DNA of 64,000 nucleotides from assembly GCA_024234635.1 (NCBI GenBank), contig JACKNX010000002.1, forward strand, positions 186,001 to 250,000, given 5' to 3'. The notes beneath the pieces were generated by a model. It was not told where the DNA came from and ran no database searches. It saw only the letters and a program-made list of their open reading frames with translations. A program made the translations under genes and the position numbers. This DNA comes from Pseudomonadales bacterium (GTDB lineage: Bacteria; Pseudomonadota; Gammaproteobacteria; Pseudomonadales; Azotimanducaceae). Positions 42,056 through 51,465 of this stretch are shown in pieces (the stretch's first letter is position 1; every line of letters starts with the position of its first letter).

Positions 42056-44253
42056 ACGCCAGCAACCTTTCCCGCCGCCGCTTCCTGCGCAACAGCGGCA
42101 TCGTCGGCGGTGGTCTTGTCATCGGCCTGAATCTCACCGGCTGCTCGCGCGCACCGCTGCCGGTGCCACCGCTCGCCGACGGGCTGACACCCAATGCCTT
42201 CCTGCAGATCACCGCGGACAACCGGTTCATCTTCTACTGCCCGCGCGACGAGATGGGTCAGGGTGTCACCACCGGTCTGGCCACCCTCATCGGCGAGGAA
42301 CTGGATGTGCACCCCGCCGATTTCGAAGTCCGGTTCGGTGGCGTGCACCCGGACTACGCCAATCCGGATTTCCGCATGCAGATGACCGGCGGCAGCACAT
42401 CGGTGAAAGCGCATTTCCTGCCCCTCAGGCAGGCCGGCGCCGACACGCGGGCCCTGCTGCTGGCAGCAGCCGCCGCCGATCTCGGTGTGCCCGTGGCAAG
42501 CCTGCGCACGGAAGCGGGCCATGTGCTCAATGGCGACGACAGGCATCCCTACGGCCGGTTCGTCGGCACCGCCGCATCGCTCGACATGCCGGCGGACACC
42601 CCCCTGAAGTCGAGAGATGCGTTCCGCTACATCGGCCACAATTTCCCGCGCGTGGACGGCGTCCTCAAGGCAACCGGCACGGCGCAGTTCGGGATCGACG
42701 TTGACCTGCCCGACATGCTGCACGCGGTGGTCCGGCGCTCGCCCGTGCCCGGGGCACGGCTGCGCTCCGTCGACCAGGCCCCGGCACTGGCCATGCCGGG
42801 CGTCACCCACGTGCTCGCGATCTCCACGGGTGTTGCGGTGGTCGCCGGATCCCACTGGCAGGCGAAACAGGCCGCGGGAAAGCTTGCGCCGGTGTGGGAA
42901 GACGTCCCGCTGGCAGGCATCGACTCCGCAACCATCCAGGAGGACTATGCCCGGGCCATGGAGGGCACCGACGGTGTCGTGGCCCTGGACGAGGGTGATG
43001 TCGAACTGGGCTTCGCCGCAGCTGACAAAGTCGTCGACGCCCGGTACTGGACGCCGTATCTCGCGCATGCACCCATGGAGCCGATGAACGCGGTCATTCG
43101 CATCGCCGACGGGCGCGCGGAACTGTGGTCCGGCACCCAGAGCGTACAGGCGGCACAGGGTCTGGTGGCGCGCACCGCCGACATCGATCCGGCCCTGGTG
43201 ACCGTGCACAACACTTACCTCGGCGGTGGGTTCGGCCGGCGTGGCACACTTTCCCACGTGACGGAAGTCACCGAAATTGCACTGGCCGTGAACAAGCCGG
43301 TGCACCTGCTGTGGTCACGCGAAGACGATCTGCGCAACGGTGTGTACCGGCCGGCGTCGCTCATGCATCTGCGTGCCGGCGTCGACGCCGGTGGCAACCT
43401 CGTTGCCTGGGACGCGCACCGCGTCGGCAGCAACATCGGCCCGGATTCCCTGCGCGCCGTCGCTCCCGGCGTACTGCCTGGTGTCGGGGAGCGGTTCATC
43501 CACGGCATGGCGGACCTGAGCGACCGCATCACGAGCGACTGGTTTGCCGATCCCACCAGTACCGAAGGTCTGGCGGACGACTACGACGCCGCGCATCGCC
43601 GTGTCACCCAGACCACCGTCAACCACGGCATTCCGGTCACTTTCTGGCGCAGTGTCGGGCATTCGCACACCGCGTTTGCCAAGGAATCGATGATGGACGA
43701 GCTCGCCCTCGCGGCCGGCCAGGACCCGGTGGCGTTCCGACTCAAGCACACCCGCACCAACAAACGGCTGCACAACGTCATCCGCATTGCCAGCGAGAAA
43801 CTGCGCGAAATGCAACCCGAGTCAGGCAGGTTCCTCGGCTTTGCCGCGCACCATGCCTTCGACACCGATGTGGCGGAGATCGCGGAAGTCTCGGTAACCG
43901 GCAACCGCATCCGCGTGCACAAGGTCACCTGCGTGGTGGACTGCGGACTGGCCATCAATCCGGACGTGGTGCGTGCACAGATGGAAGGCGGCATCGTGTT
44001 CGGACTGACCGCGGCACTGCACGGCAACCTGGAAATCGAAGGCGGCGCCATCCGCGAGAGCAACTTCCACGATTATCCGCTGTTGCGCATGGACGAAGCG
44101 CCGGACATCGAGGTGATCATTGTCGACAGCGGGGAGGCGCCGACGGGCGTGGGCGAACCCGGGGTGCCACCCATCGCGCCCGCGGTGGCGAACGCGGTGT
44201 TCCGCGCCACCGGCCAGCGCCTGCGCTCACTACCGCTGCGGCTCAGCGCCTGA
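42052..44253 (+). CDS. molybdopterin large subunit, isoquinoline-1-oxidoreductase-like
   Basis: A 733-residue molybdenum-binding hydroxylase subunit of the IorB type, hydroxylating N-heterocycles or oxidising aldehydes with water as oxygen donor. Residues 7-12 (SRRRFL) are a Tat twin-arginine motif, and a hydrophobic stretch ends with LTGC at 28-31, a lipobox-like Cys. Domain motifs are DEMGQGVTTGLATLIGEEL, GGSTSVKAHFLPLRQAGA (mopterin contacts), TYLGGGFGRRG, FWRSVGHSHTAFAKESMMDELA, and the C-terminal GVGEPGVPPIAPAVANAVF with the catalytic Glu. The open frame goes back to 41839, inside the small-subunit gene; the ATG at 42052 overlaps its stop. The Tat signal means that the complex folds with cofactor first and is then exported. 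Substrate unknown. Confidence 0.88.
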   Translation: MNASNLSRRRFLRNSGIVGGGLVIGLNLTGCSRAPLPVPPLADGLTPNAFLQITADNRFIFYCPRDEMGQGVTTGLATLIGEELDVHPADFEVRFGGVHPDYANPDFRMQMTGGSTSVKAHFLPLRQAGADTRALLLAAAAADLGVPVASLRTEAGHVLNGDDRHPYGRFVGTAASLDMPADTPLKSRDAFRYIGHNFPRVDGVLKATGTAQFGIDVDLPDMLHAVVRRSPVPGARLRSVDQAPALAMPGVTHVLAISTGVAVVAGSHWQAKQAAGKLAPVWEDVPLAGIDSATIQEDYARAMEGTDGVVALDEGDVELGFAAADKVVDARYWTPYLAHAPMEPMNAVIRIADGRAELWSGTQSVQAAQGLVARTADIDPALVTVHNTYLGGGFGRRGTLSHVTEVTEIALAVNKPVHLLWSREDDLRNGVYRPASLMHLRAGVDAGGNLVAWDAHRVGSNIGPDSLRAVAPGVLPGVGERFIHGMADLSDRITSDWFADPTSTEGLADDYDAAHRRVTQTTVNHGIPVTFWRSVGHSHTAFAKESMMDELALAAGQDPVAFRLKHTRTNKRLHNVIRIASEKLREMQPESGRFLGFAAHHAFDTDVAEIAEVSVTGNRIRVHKVTCVVDCGLAINPDVVRAQMEGGIVFGLTAALHGNLEIEGGAIRESNFHDYPLLRMDEAPDIEVIIVDSGEAPTGVGEPGVPPIAPAVANAVFRATGQRLRSLPLRLSA

Positions 44254-44257
44254 ATGC

Positions 44258-44296
44258 GGCAGGCGGCGTCCGCATGGGCGCCGCCTCTGCCTGCCG
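44258..44296 (+). terminator. GC-rich hairpin after the large subunit gene
   Basis: GGCAGGCGGCG and CGCCGCCTCTGCC form a strong imperfect stem just after the stop at 44253. No T tract follows, so it may be a transcript-end stabiliser rather than a full intrinsic terminator. The gap 44254-44488 otherwise holds repeat copy F. Confidence 0.45.
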
Positions 44297-44418
44297 GCGA
44301 CTCGGCACAATCGGCTCCCGGGTGCCCGCCGCCACGCGCCCGAAGAGAAGATGTTGTCGGCGTCTTCCTTGCGTGCAAGCTGACGCCCCGCGGCGGGATT
44401 GCGCTCCCGACGACCTCG

Positions 44419-44475
44419 CATCGAACGAATTTCCATGCACGAAAACGCTGGCCGATCGCGACCCGGCCAGCTGTT
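44419..44475 (-). repeat. dispersed repeat copy F (flank only)
   Basis: The reverse complement reads ACAGCTGGCCGGGTCGCG...GTGCATGGAAATTCGTTCGATG, i.e. the flank module without any core. It ends 13 bp before the recC ATG, so it sits in the recC leader. It also explains why the open frame extends to 44399: that part is repeat, not protein. Confidence 0.72.
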
Positions 44476-44488
44476 ATGCTGTCCGTCC

Positions 44489-47400
44489 ATGTTCACTCTC
44501 TACCACCATCACGACCTTGCGCGCCTGGCGGACGTACTGGGTCTCATCCGCCGTTCCCGGTCGACGCCATCGCCACTCACACCCGACACCGTACTGGTAC
44601 CCAACATGGGACTCGGCCGCTGGCTGAAAATGACCCTCGCCGGGCAGTACGGCATCGCGGCCAACATCGAAACCGTCCTGCCGGCGCCTTTCTTCTGGCA
44701 GGTTCTCGCCACCGGCTTCGGGGACCAGCGACCGGACAGCGCCGCCTACCGTCGTGAGAACCTGCGCTGGCACCTCTACGCACTGCTCCCGGGGCTTGCC
44801 GAAGACATACCCGAAGTAGCCCACTACCTGGCCGAACAACCCGCGGAGCTGCGGCGCTGGCAACTGGCGGAACGCCTCGCCAGTCTGTTCGATGAATACC
44901 TGATCTATCGCCGCGACCTGCTGCTGCGCTGGGAACGCGGCGAGTACGGCAACACCGCGTTGGAGCACTGGCAGGCGGCCGTGTGGCGCGGTGTCGTCAA
45001 CGCCCTTGGAACCGGGCATCGCGCCCGTCTGCTGGGTGACTTCGTTGAGCGCATCGGTCGCGGCCAGACGCCAGAGACGGGCAACTGGCCCGCGCACCTT
45101 TTCTGCTTCGGTCTGGGCAACCTGCCACCCGACTACCTGCGCCTGCTCTATGCCATGGCGCGCCACATCCACGTGCACTTCTTCCTGCCCAACCCCAGCG
45201 ATGGCTACTGGGGCGACATCGAGCGTCGGCATGTCATGCTGGACCTGCTGCCTGCCGCCGCCGACGCACCCGGCGAGGCAGTGGTCACACAGGGACACCC
45301 CCTGCTGGCGAGCCTCGGCTTCGGCGCAAGGGACTTTCTGCGTCTCATCTATTCCGACGAATTTGCGGACATCCGTGAACTGGAACTGGGTGGGCTGCTG
45401 GACTATCAGCCGCCTGGCGACGACACACTGCTGCATCGCGTGCAGTCCGGGGTGATCGCCATGGATGCAACACCGGCAACGTCCGCGGACATCGACGCTT
45501 CGTTCCAGGTCCACGCCTGCCACGGACCGCTGCGCGAAGTGCAGGTGCTGCACGATCAGCTCCTTGACCTTTTGACAAACGATCCAACGCTCGAGCCTCG
45601 CGACATCATCGTCATGACACCGGACGTCGCCGCGTTTGCGCCCGCCATTCGCGCGGTGTTCGGCGCCGCGGACGGTGCGGACGGCATTCCCTTCAATCTG
45701 TCCGACCAGTCGCGCCGCGATTCGCACCCCATGGTGCTCACCTTCCGCACCCTGCTCGAGCTGCCGCTGTGGCGCTGGACCAGCACCGATCTCATCACCC
45801 TGATCAACGTGCCGGCCGTATTGCGTCGGTTCCGGCTCGATGCGGCCGATGCCGACAACCTGCGCCGCTGGTTCGACGAAGCCGGCGTGCGCTGGGGCGT
45901 GGACGCCGATCACCGGGAAAGCACGGGGGCCGGGCACTGGTCGCAGAACTCGTGGCAGTTCGGTCTCGACCGCTTGTTCGCCGGTGTATTGCTCGCCGAC
46001 GCGGACGCGCTGGTAGACGGCGTCGCTCCCATGGTGAACCTGGAAGGCGGCGCCACGCAGGCGCTTGGCCGGTTCTGGCTGCTGTTCGAACGCTTGCGTG
46101 CGTGGCGGGAGATTCTTCCCGGCCCGGCAACCGCGGCCGCGTGGCGCGAACGGCTGACATCCCTGTGCACGGACTTTCTGGAGGCCGACACAAACGATCG
46201 GGACGAACTCAGCGCGCTGCAGACCCTGGGCGATGCACTGGACGTCTTCGATACCGGCGCGGCCGCACTCGGCAACGAGCCACTGTCATGGGACGCCGTG
46301 CGGGCCATCGTGGACGGTGAACTCGGCGGATCCGCGTCACGTCAGCCCTTTCTCGCCGGTGGCGTCACGTTCTGCTCGCTGGTACCGCTGCGCACGGTGC
46401 CGTTTCGCGTGGTCTGCGTGCTCGGCATGAACGACGGCGTGTTTCCGCGCCGGGAGACCGGCCGTTCGCTGAACCTCGTGCGCCTGCATCCCCGCGTGGG
46501 CGATGCCAGTCCGCGCAATGACGACCGGCTGCTGCTCCTGCAGTGGCTGCTGGCCGCACGCGATGTGTTCTACCTCAGTTACACCGGTCAGGACACCACG
46601 TCCGGCGAGGCGCTGAATCCCAGTATCGCGGTGACGGAGCTCCTGGACTTCGTCGCCGCCAACCAGTTGCCCGGCATGCCGCACGCCTCTGCGCTGTCAC
46701 GCCTGGTCACGATGCAGCCGATGCAACCCTTCAGCGCACGATATTTTGCCCCCGGCAATACAACTGCACCGACGAGCCGCGTGTTCACTTTCCGCGCCGG
46801 CTGGCGCGCCGGCATGCGGGCCGCCTACACGGAACGCGGCGTGCTTGCGGCGTTTGTCGACACCATACGAACCGCGGCGACGGCGCCGTCGCGCATCACG
46901 CTGGACGAGCTCAAGCGCTTCTTCAGGCATCCGTCACGCTACTACCTGAGGGACGTGGAACAACTGGCGCTGGAGGTCCGCCAGGACAGCGTGCGCGATG
47001 ACGAAACACTGGCGCTAGCGCGCCTGGAGCGGTCGAACCTGCGCGTCGCGCTCTGGAACGCCGCCCGCGCCGGCAACACACTCCCGGAGACGCCGCCACC
47101 CTGGCTGCTGGCGAGCGGCGAGTTGCCACCGCCCCCCCTTGCCGATGCACCGTATCGCGAGGCTCTCGACATCGCCCGCGTGCTTCTCGACGTGCACGGC
47201 GTCATGGCCGTTCCGACTGACAGCACCACGGACGTGGATATCGCGCTGGGTGCCGGCGTACGCCTCGTCGGTCGCGTTACCGGCATCGGCCCACGCGGCC
47301 TCGTGGCCCTGGAGTGCGGCGAGCTCTCGGGTAGCGTGCTGCTGCCCCACTGGATCGATCTGCTCGCCGTCGCCGCGGCGGCAAACACCCGCACGTCGCT

Positions 47401-47839
47401 CACCTGCGTGGGCGTTGATGACAAGCGCGGGCTGGCAGCCAGAGCGGGTGCCATCGGTCCGGCTCTGGCGCGGCAGGAGCTCGAAACACTGGTAGAGCTG
47501 TACCTCGCGGGACAACGTTCGCCACTCTGTTTCCTGCCCAGGCTCGGCATGCGCTATGTCGAGAAGCTCAAACCGGGAGACGTTTCCAGCGCCGTCAAGG
47601 CACTGGCAAGTTGCAACAATGCACTCGACGGGTTTAACGGCAGCTGGACGGACCTGCAGGATCCCTGGTTCGCTCCGCTGCTGGCGCCGGAGCCGCACTA
47701 CCTCGGAATCGATCCGGACACCAGCGAGTTCTGCCGGCTGGCCACGGCCATCCTCGCGCCACTGGTTGCCAGTCTGCAGCCAGTCCCCGTTGCCACCTGG
47801 CTTGCGGAACTGCGGGCGCGGGGTGGAGAAACGGCATGA
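44489..47839 (+). CDS. recC: exodeoxyribonuclease V, gamma subunit RecC
   Basis: A 1116-residue RecC protein, nearly the length of the E. coli protein (1122). RecC holds the RecBCD complex together and scans DNA for Chi; it has degenerate helicase and nuclease folds. The N terminus MFTLYHHHDLARLADVLGLI and VLVPNMGLGRWLKMTLAGQYGIAANIETVLPAPFFWQ are signature RecC; LPPDYLRLLYAMARHIHVHFFLPNP, FCSLVPLRTVPFRVVCVLGMNDGVFPR and LDELKRFFRHPSRYYLRD are further conserved blocks. The ATG at 44489 is chosen because the upstream open frame covers repeat copy F. Its stop overlaps the recB start (47836-47839), giving translational coupling in the order C, B, D. The sequence is uninterrupted over 3.3 kb. Confidence 0.95.
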   Translation: MFTLYHHHDLARLADVLGLIRRSRSTPSPLTPDTVLVPNMGLGRWLKMTLAGQYGIAANIETVLPAPFFWQVLATGFGDQRPDSAAYRRENLRWHLYALLPGLAEDIPEVAHYLAEQPAELRRWQLAERLASLFDEYLIYRRDLLLRWERGEYGNTALEHWQAAVWRGVVNALGTGHRARLLGDFVERIGRGQTPETGNWPAHLFCFGLGNLPPDYLRLLYAMARHIHVHFFLPNPSDGYWGDIERRHVMLDLLPAAADAPGEAVVTQGHPLLASLGFGARDFLRLIYSDEFADIRELELGGLLDYQPPGDDTLLHRVQSGVIAMDATPATSADIDASFQVHACHGPLREVQVLHDQLLDLLTNDPTLEPRDIIVMTPDVAAFAPAIRAVFGAADGADGIPFNLSDQSRRDSHPMVLTFRTLLELPLWRWTSTDLITLINVPAVLRRFRLDAADADNLRRWFDEAGVRWGVDADHRESTGAGHWSQNSWQFGLDRLFAGVLLADADALVDGVAPMVNLEGGATQALGRFWLLFERLRAWREILPGPATAAAWRERLTSLCTDFLEADTNDRDELSALQTLGDALDVFDTGAAALGNEPLSWDAVRAIVDGELGGSASRQPFLAGGVTFCSLVPLRTVPFRVVCVLGMNDGVFPRRETGRSLNLVRLHPRVGDASPRNDDRLLLLQWLLAARDVFYLSYTGQDTTSGEALNPSIAVTELLDFVAANQLPGMPHASALSRLVTMQPMQPFSARYFAPGNTTAPTSRVFTFRAGWRAGMRAAYTERGVLAAFVDTIRTAATAPSRITLDELKRFFRHPSRYYLRDVEQLALEVRQDSVRDDETLALARLERSNLRVALWNAARAGNTLPETPPPWLLASGELPPPPLADAPYREALDIARVLLDVHGVMAVPTDSTTDVDIALGAGVRLVGRVTGIGPRGLVALECGELSGSVLLPHWIDLLAVAAAANTRTSLTCVGVDDKRGLAARAGAIGPALARQELETLVELYLAGQRSPLCFLPRLGMRYVEKLKPGDVSSAVKALASCNNALDGFNGSWTDLQDPWFAPLLAPEPHYLGIDPDTSEFCRLATAILAPLVASLQPVPVATWLAELRARGGETA

Positions 47840-50800
47840 ACAGCCTGCCCTTCGACGCCCTCACCTTTCCGCTGGAGAGAATCCAGCTCATCGAAGCCAG
47901 CGCCGGCACCGGCAAGACGTTCAGTCTCGCCAGTCTGTACCTGCGGCTGCTGGTGGAGCGCGAACTCGATGTTCGCGACATTCTGGTCATGACGTATACG
48001 CGGGCGGCGACGCAGGAACTGCGCGAGCGCATTCGCGCCCGCATCGCCGGCGCGGCCGCGCTCGCCGCAAACCTGCACACCGCCGTTCCCGGCAACGCGG
48101 AGGAACGGTTCGCGATGGATGTGCTGAACGCGCGCACGCGCGTGGAGGCTCCCGCGGCGCTGGCGGCACGCCTGCGCGATGCCGCGGTGCGCATGGACGA
48201 AGCCACGATCGCCACCATTCACTCGTTCGCGCAGCAGGCCGCCAGCGAAAACGCGTTCGAATCCGCCCTGCCCTTCGATCGTGGCACCCAGGTGGACGAC
48301 GCGGCTGTCATCGAGGCAGCGGTGACGGACTACTGGCGCAGCCAGGTACTGGCAAAGCCCGAAACGCTGGGACCGTTGTTCGCAAGCTACTGGGCCGTTC
48401 CCGGCAAGCTCCTCGAGGAACTGCGACTGCCACTCGACAGGCCTCATGCGGCCGTTGCGGTGCCGGACAGGGATGAACTCGCCCGCCTGTCGGCCGCGGC
48501 GCACACCGCCTGGTCGAGCGATCGCGGAACACTGGCATCCATTCTGGCGCAGGCCGTCACCTCCCGAAAATTTCTCAGCACGGGAACGTTCGTCGACCTG
48601 TTCAGCGACGAGTCTTCCGTCACGCGGCATCTAGGCGAAATCGACCGTGCTTTCGAACATCCCAGTCACGACATAGCCATCGTTCCGCACTGGGTGCGCG
48701 GCCTGTGCACACCGCGGGGTATCGAAACCAACTTCCACAAGGTGTTCAAGGCGCACGACCGGCTGCACCCGCTGCCATTCATCCACGCGCTGGCGGAGCT
48801 CGCGCCGCGCATCCGCCCCCTGCTCCTGCACGACGCCGTGCAACAGGTACGGGCCAACCTGGCGCAGCGCAAACAGGCGAGCCGCAGCTTCTCCTACGCG
48901 GACATGATCGGCGCCCTTTACGACGCCATCACCCACCCCGATCGCGGCCGCGCGCTAGCCGATGCACTGCATCGCACGTGGCCGGTCGCACTCGTGGACG
49001 AGTTCCAGGACACCGACCCCGCCCAGTACGCCATCCTGCGGGCGATCTACCATGGCCGCGACGCGGGGGCGCTGGTACTGATCGGCGATCCGAAACAGGC
49101 CATCTACGGCTTTCGCGGCGGTGACGTGCACGCCTATCTGCAGGCACGCAGCGACGCGGCGGGTTGCTATCACCTGGCCACCAATTTCCGCTCCACCGGC
49201 GCCGTACTGCGCAGCATTGAAGCCCTGTTCAACGGCCCCGCCGGTCAGACGCAATCCGGCCCGTTCCTGCAGCCGACCATCCGCTTTCAGCCCGTCGACG
49301 CCGGGCGGACCCGCGGTGACAGGGTCTTGGAACTGGCAGGACGGGAGTTGCCAGCCGTCACCGTGTGGCACGTTGCGGACGAGGACACCCGGGCTGCCGC
49401 CGAAGCGCGTTTCGTCGACGCCACCGTCACCGAAATCTGCACGCTGCTCGATCCGGATTCCGGATACCGCGTGCGCGGCGACGGCGAAAGGCATGTACAA
49501 CCCGCCGATATCGCGGTACTGGTCAACACCAATGCACAGGCGGAACAGGTACAGCGCGCGCTGGCGCGCCGCGGCGTCGCTTCGGTGTGCCTGCAGCGGG
49601 AGACGGTGTTCGCCAGCGATGAAGCCCGACACCTGCTGCTGTTGCTGGTCACCGTGGCCGGTGGCGCCCGACCGGAGGCCGTGCGCGCGGCGTTGACGAC
49701 ACCCCTGTTCGGAAACCGGCTCAGCGACCTGCATGCGCTGGAAAATGATGACAACGCCTGGCAGCACGCCGTCAGCCGCTTCCAGGACGCCGCGGACACC
49801 TGGCGACGGCATGGCATTCTCGCCGTGCTGGAGCCGCTGTTCCAACAGGCGTCCGCACGTCTTCTTGCCTTGCAGGACGGCGAACGCCGCATGACCAACT
49901 ACCTGCACCTGGCCGAACTGCTATCCGCCCGGGATGCCGTGTCCTTCGGCCAGGCCCACCTCGTCCGCTGGCTGGGCCGGCAGATCGTGGAACCGGACCA
50001 GGAAGGCGATGCGGACGCGCAGCTCCTGCGCCTGGAATCTGACGACCGCCTGGTGCGCATCGCCACCACGCATCGGGTGAAAGGGCTGGAATTCGACATC
50101 GTCTTCCTGCCATTCGGCATCAGTCTGGGGCCGAAAATCGGCAAATCCGCCTGGGTGATTCACGATGCGCACGGCCAGGCGCACGTCTGTTTCGCCGCCG
50201 AGGAGGACAACCATCAGGACCAGGCCGTGCTCGAGGCGCGCGCCGAATCCCTGCGCCTGCTGTACGTGGCGCTGACCCGGGCCGCGCAGGCGCTTTACCT
50301 CGGCTGGGGAGCGGTCAAAGGGGCGCCCAATGCGGCGCTCGCCTGGCTGCTGCACGCCGATCAGGAACCAGCGATCGACCGTATCGTCGATGCCCGCACG
50401 AAATTGCCCGACTGGTTCACGGCCAGGGCTGTCGCCGATGCACTGTCAGCCTGGGCAGCTCGCGCCGGCGGCAGCGTACGCGTCGTGCCGCCACCAGCGC
50501 CGCTGCCGGCGCACTACCGCATCGACGCGGGGTCGCCGCCGGAAGGCAACGCACGCACCGATCTCCCTGCCCCACGCCAGGACTGGTCCGTGTTCAGCTT
50601 TTCCCGCCTGGTCGCCGGCGGCCGGTTGCACAGCACGCGTACGGGAACCGACGACGAGGTGGCGGACGACACCCTGAGGGTCGAGGCCGCGCCAGCTGTA
50701 CCGGATACTGCACTCCCATTGCAGGGAGCCGCTTTCGGCTCTGCTGTACATGGCATGCTGGAACGCCTGGATTTCGCCACGTGGCCGGCGCCGGACGCAC

Positions 50801-51465
50801 CCGCCACCACGGCAACCCTCGAGCTCGCACGCGCGCAACTGCTGTCGGCCGGAATCAGTCTTGCCGCCCGTCCCGACGCGGAGGCGATACTGACCGCAGT
50901 GTGCCAGCTTGTCGCGCGCACCCTGCACACGCCGCTGCCGCACATTGGCGCACTCGCGCAACTGCCACCAACACGCCGTCGCACGGAAATGGAATTTCAC
51001 ATGCGTCTCGGTGGCGAACGCGTCGCACGGGTGCTGACGGTCCTGCATGCGCAGGGCTACGCCGTGAGCCTGGCGCCGGACCGCGCGCAGCAGACGCTCA
51101 GCGGCCTCATGCAGGGATACATCGACCTGCTGGTGGAAGCGGACGGCCGCTACTGGGTGGTGGACTACAAGACCAACAATCTGGGATCGCGCTTCGCGGA
51201 CTACCATACCGAAGCGCTGGCCGCGGCGGTGCGGCACGGCAACTACGATCTGCAGTACCTGATCTATCTGGTGGCGCTGCACCGTCACCTAACGTTTGCG
51301 TTGCCGGACTACGATCCGGCCCGCCACCTTGGCGGGGCGATCTACCTGTTCGTGCGCGGCCTTGACGGCAACGGCGCGGACACCGGCGTGCATGTCGACC
51401 ATCCGGGCGTCGACTGCATCCTCGCCCTGGACGCGCTGCTGGACGGCCGGGAGGCCAGGGGGTGA
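47836..51465 (+). CDS. recB: exodeoxyribonuclease V, beta subunit RecB
   Basis: A 1209-residue RecB: SF1A 3'-5' helicase plus C-terminal nuclease. Walker A is EASAGTGKTFSLASLYLRLL with residues 20-28 as the P-loop; motif Ia MTYTRAATQELRERIRAR; Walker B and motif II ALVDEFQDTDPAQYAILRAIY; motif III LIGDPKQAIYGFRGGDV; motif V TTHRVKGLEFDIVFLPF; motif VI RLLYVALTRAAQALYLG. The RecB-family nuclease domain at the C terminus has YWVVDYKTNNLG, with the metal-binding Asp-x-Lys, and an upstream Glu/His region. It overlaps recC and recD by four bases each. The complex processes double-strand breaks and loads RecA after Chi. Confidence 0.95.
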   Translation: MNSLPFDALTFPLERIQLIEASAGTGKTFSLASLYLRLLVERELDVRDILVMTYTRAATQELRERIRARIAGAAALAANLHTAVPGNAEERFAMDVLNARTRVEAPAALAARLRDAAVRMDEATIATIHSFAQQAASENAFESALPFDRGTQVDDAAVIEAAVTDYWRSQVLAKPETLGPLFASYWAVPGKLLEELRLPLDRPHAAVAVPDRDELARLSAAAHTAWSSDRGTLASILAQAVTSRKFLSTGTFVDLFSDESSVTRHLGEIDRAFEHPSHDIAIVPHWVRGLCTPRGIETNFHKVFKAHDRLHPLPFIHALAELAPRIRPLLLHDAVQQVRANLAQRKQASRSFSYADMIGALYDAITHPDRGRALADALHRTWPVALVDEFQDTDPAQYAILRAIYHGRDAGALVLIGDPKQAIYGFRGGDVHAYLQARSDAAGCYHLATNFRSTGAVLRSIEALFNGPAGQTQSGPFLQPTIRFQPVDAGRTRGDRVLELAGRELPAVTVWHVADEDTRAAAEARFVDATVTEICTLLDPDSGYRVRGDGERHVQPADIAVLVNTNAQAEQVQRALARRGVASVCLQRETVFASDEARHLLLLLVTVAGGARPEAVRAALTTPLFGNRLSDLHALENDDNAWQHAVSRFQDAADTWRRHGILAVLEPLFQQASARLLALQDGERRMTNYLHLAELLSARDAVSFGQAHLVRWLGRQIVEPDQEGDADAQLLRLESDDRLVRIATTHRVKGLEFDIVFLPFGISLGPKIGKSAWVIHDAHGQAHVCFAAEEDNHQDQAVLEARAESLRLLYVALTRAAQALYLGWGAVKGAPNAALAWLLHADQEPAIDRIVDARTKLPDWFTARAVADALSAWAARAGGSVRVVPPPAPLPAHYRIDAGSPPEGNARTDLPAPRQDWSVFSFSRLVAGGRLHSTRTGTDDEVADDTLRVEAAPAVPDTALPLQGAAFGSAVHGMLERLDFATWPAPDAPATTATLELARAQLLSAGISLAARPDAEAILTAVCQLVARTLHTPLPHIGALAQLPPTRRRTEMEFHMRLGGERVARVLTVLHAQGYAVSLAPDRAQQTLSGLMQGYIDLLVEADGRYWVVDYKTNNLGSRFADYHTEALAAAVRHGNYDLQYLIYLVALHRHLTFALPDYDPARHLGGAIYLFVRGLDGNGADTGVHVDHPGVDCILALDALLDGREARG

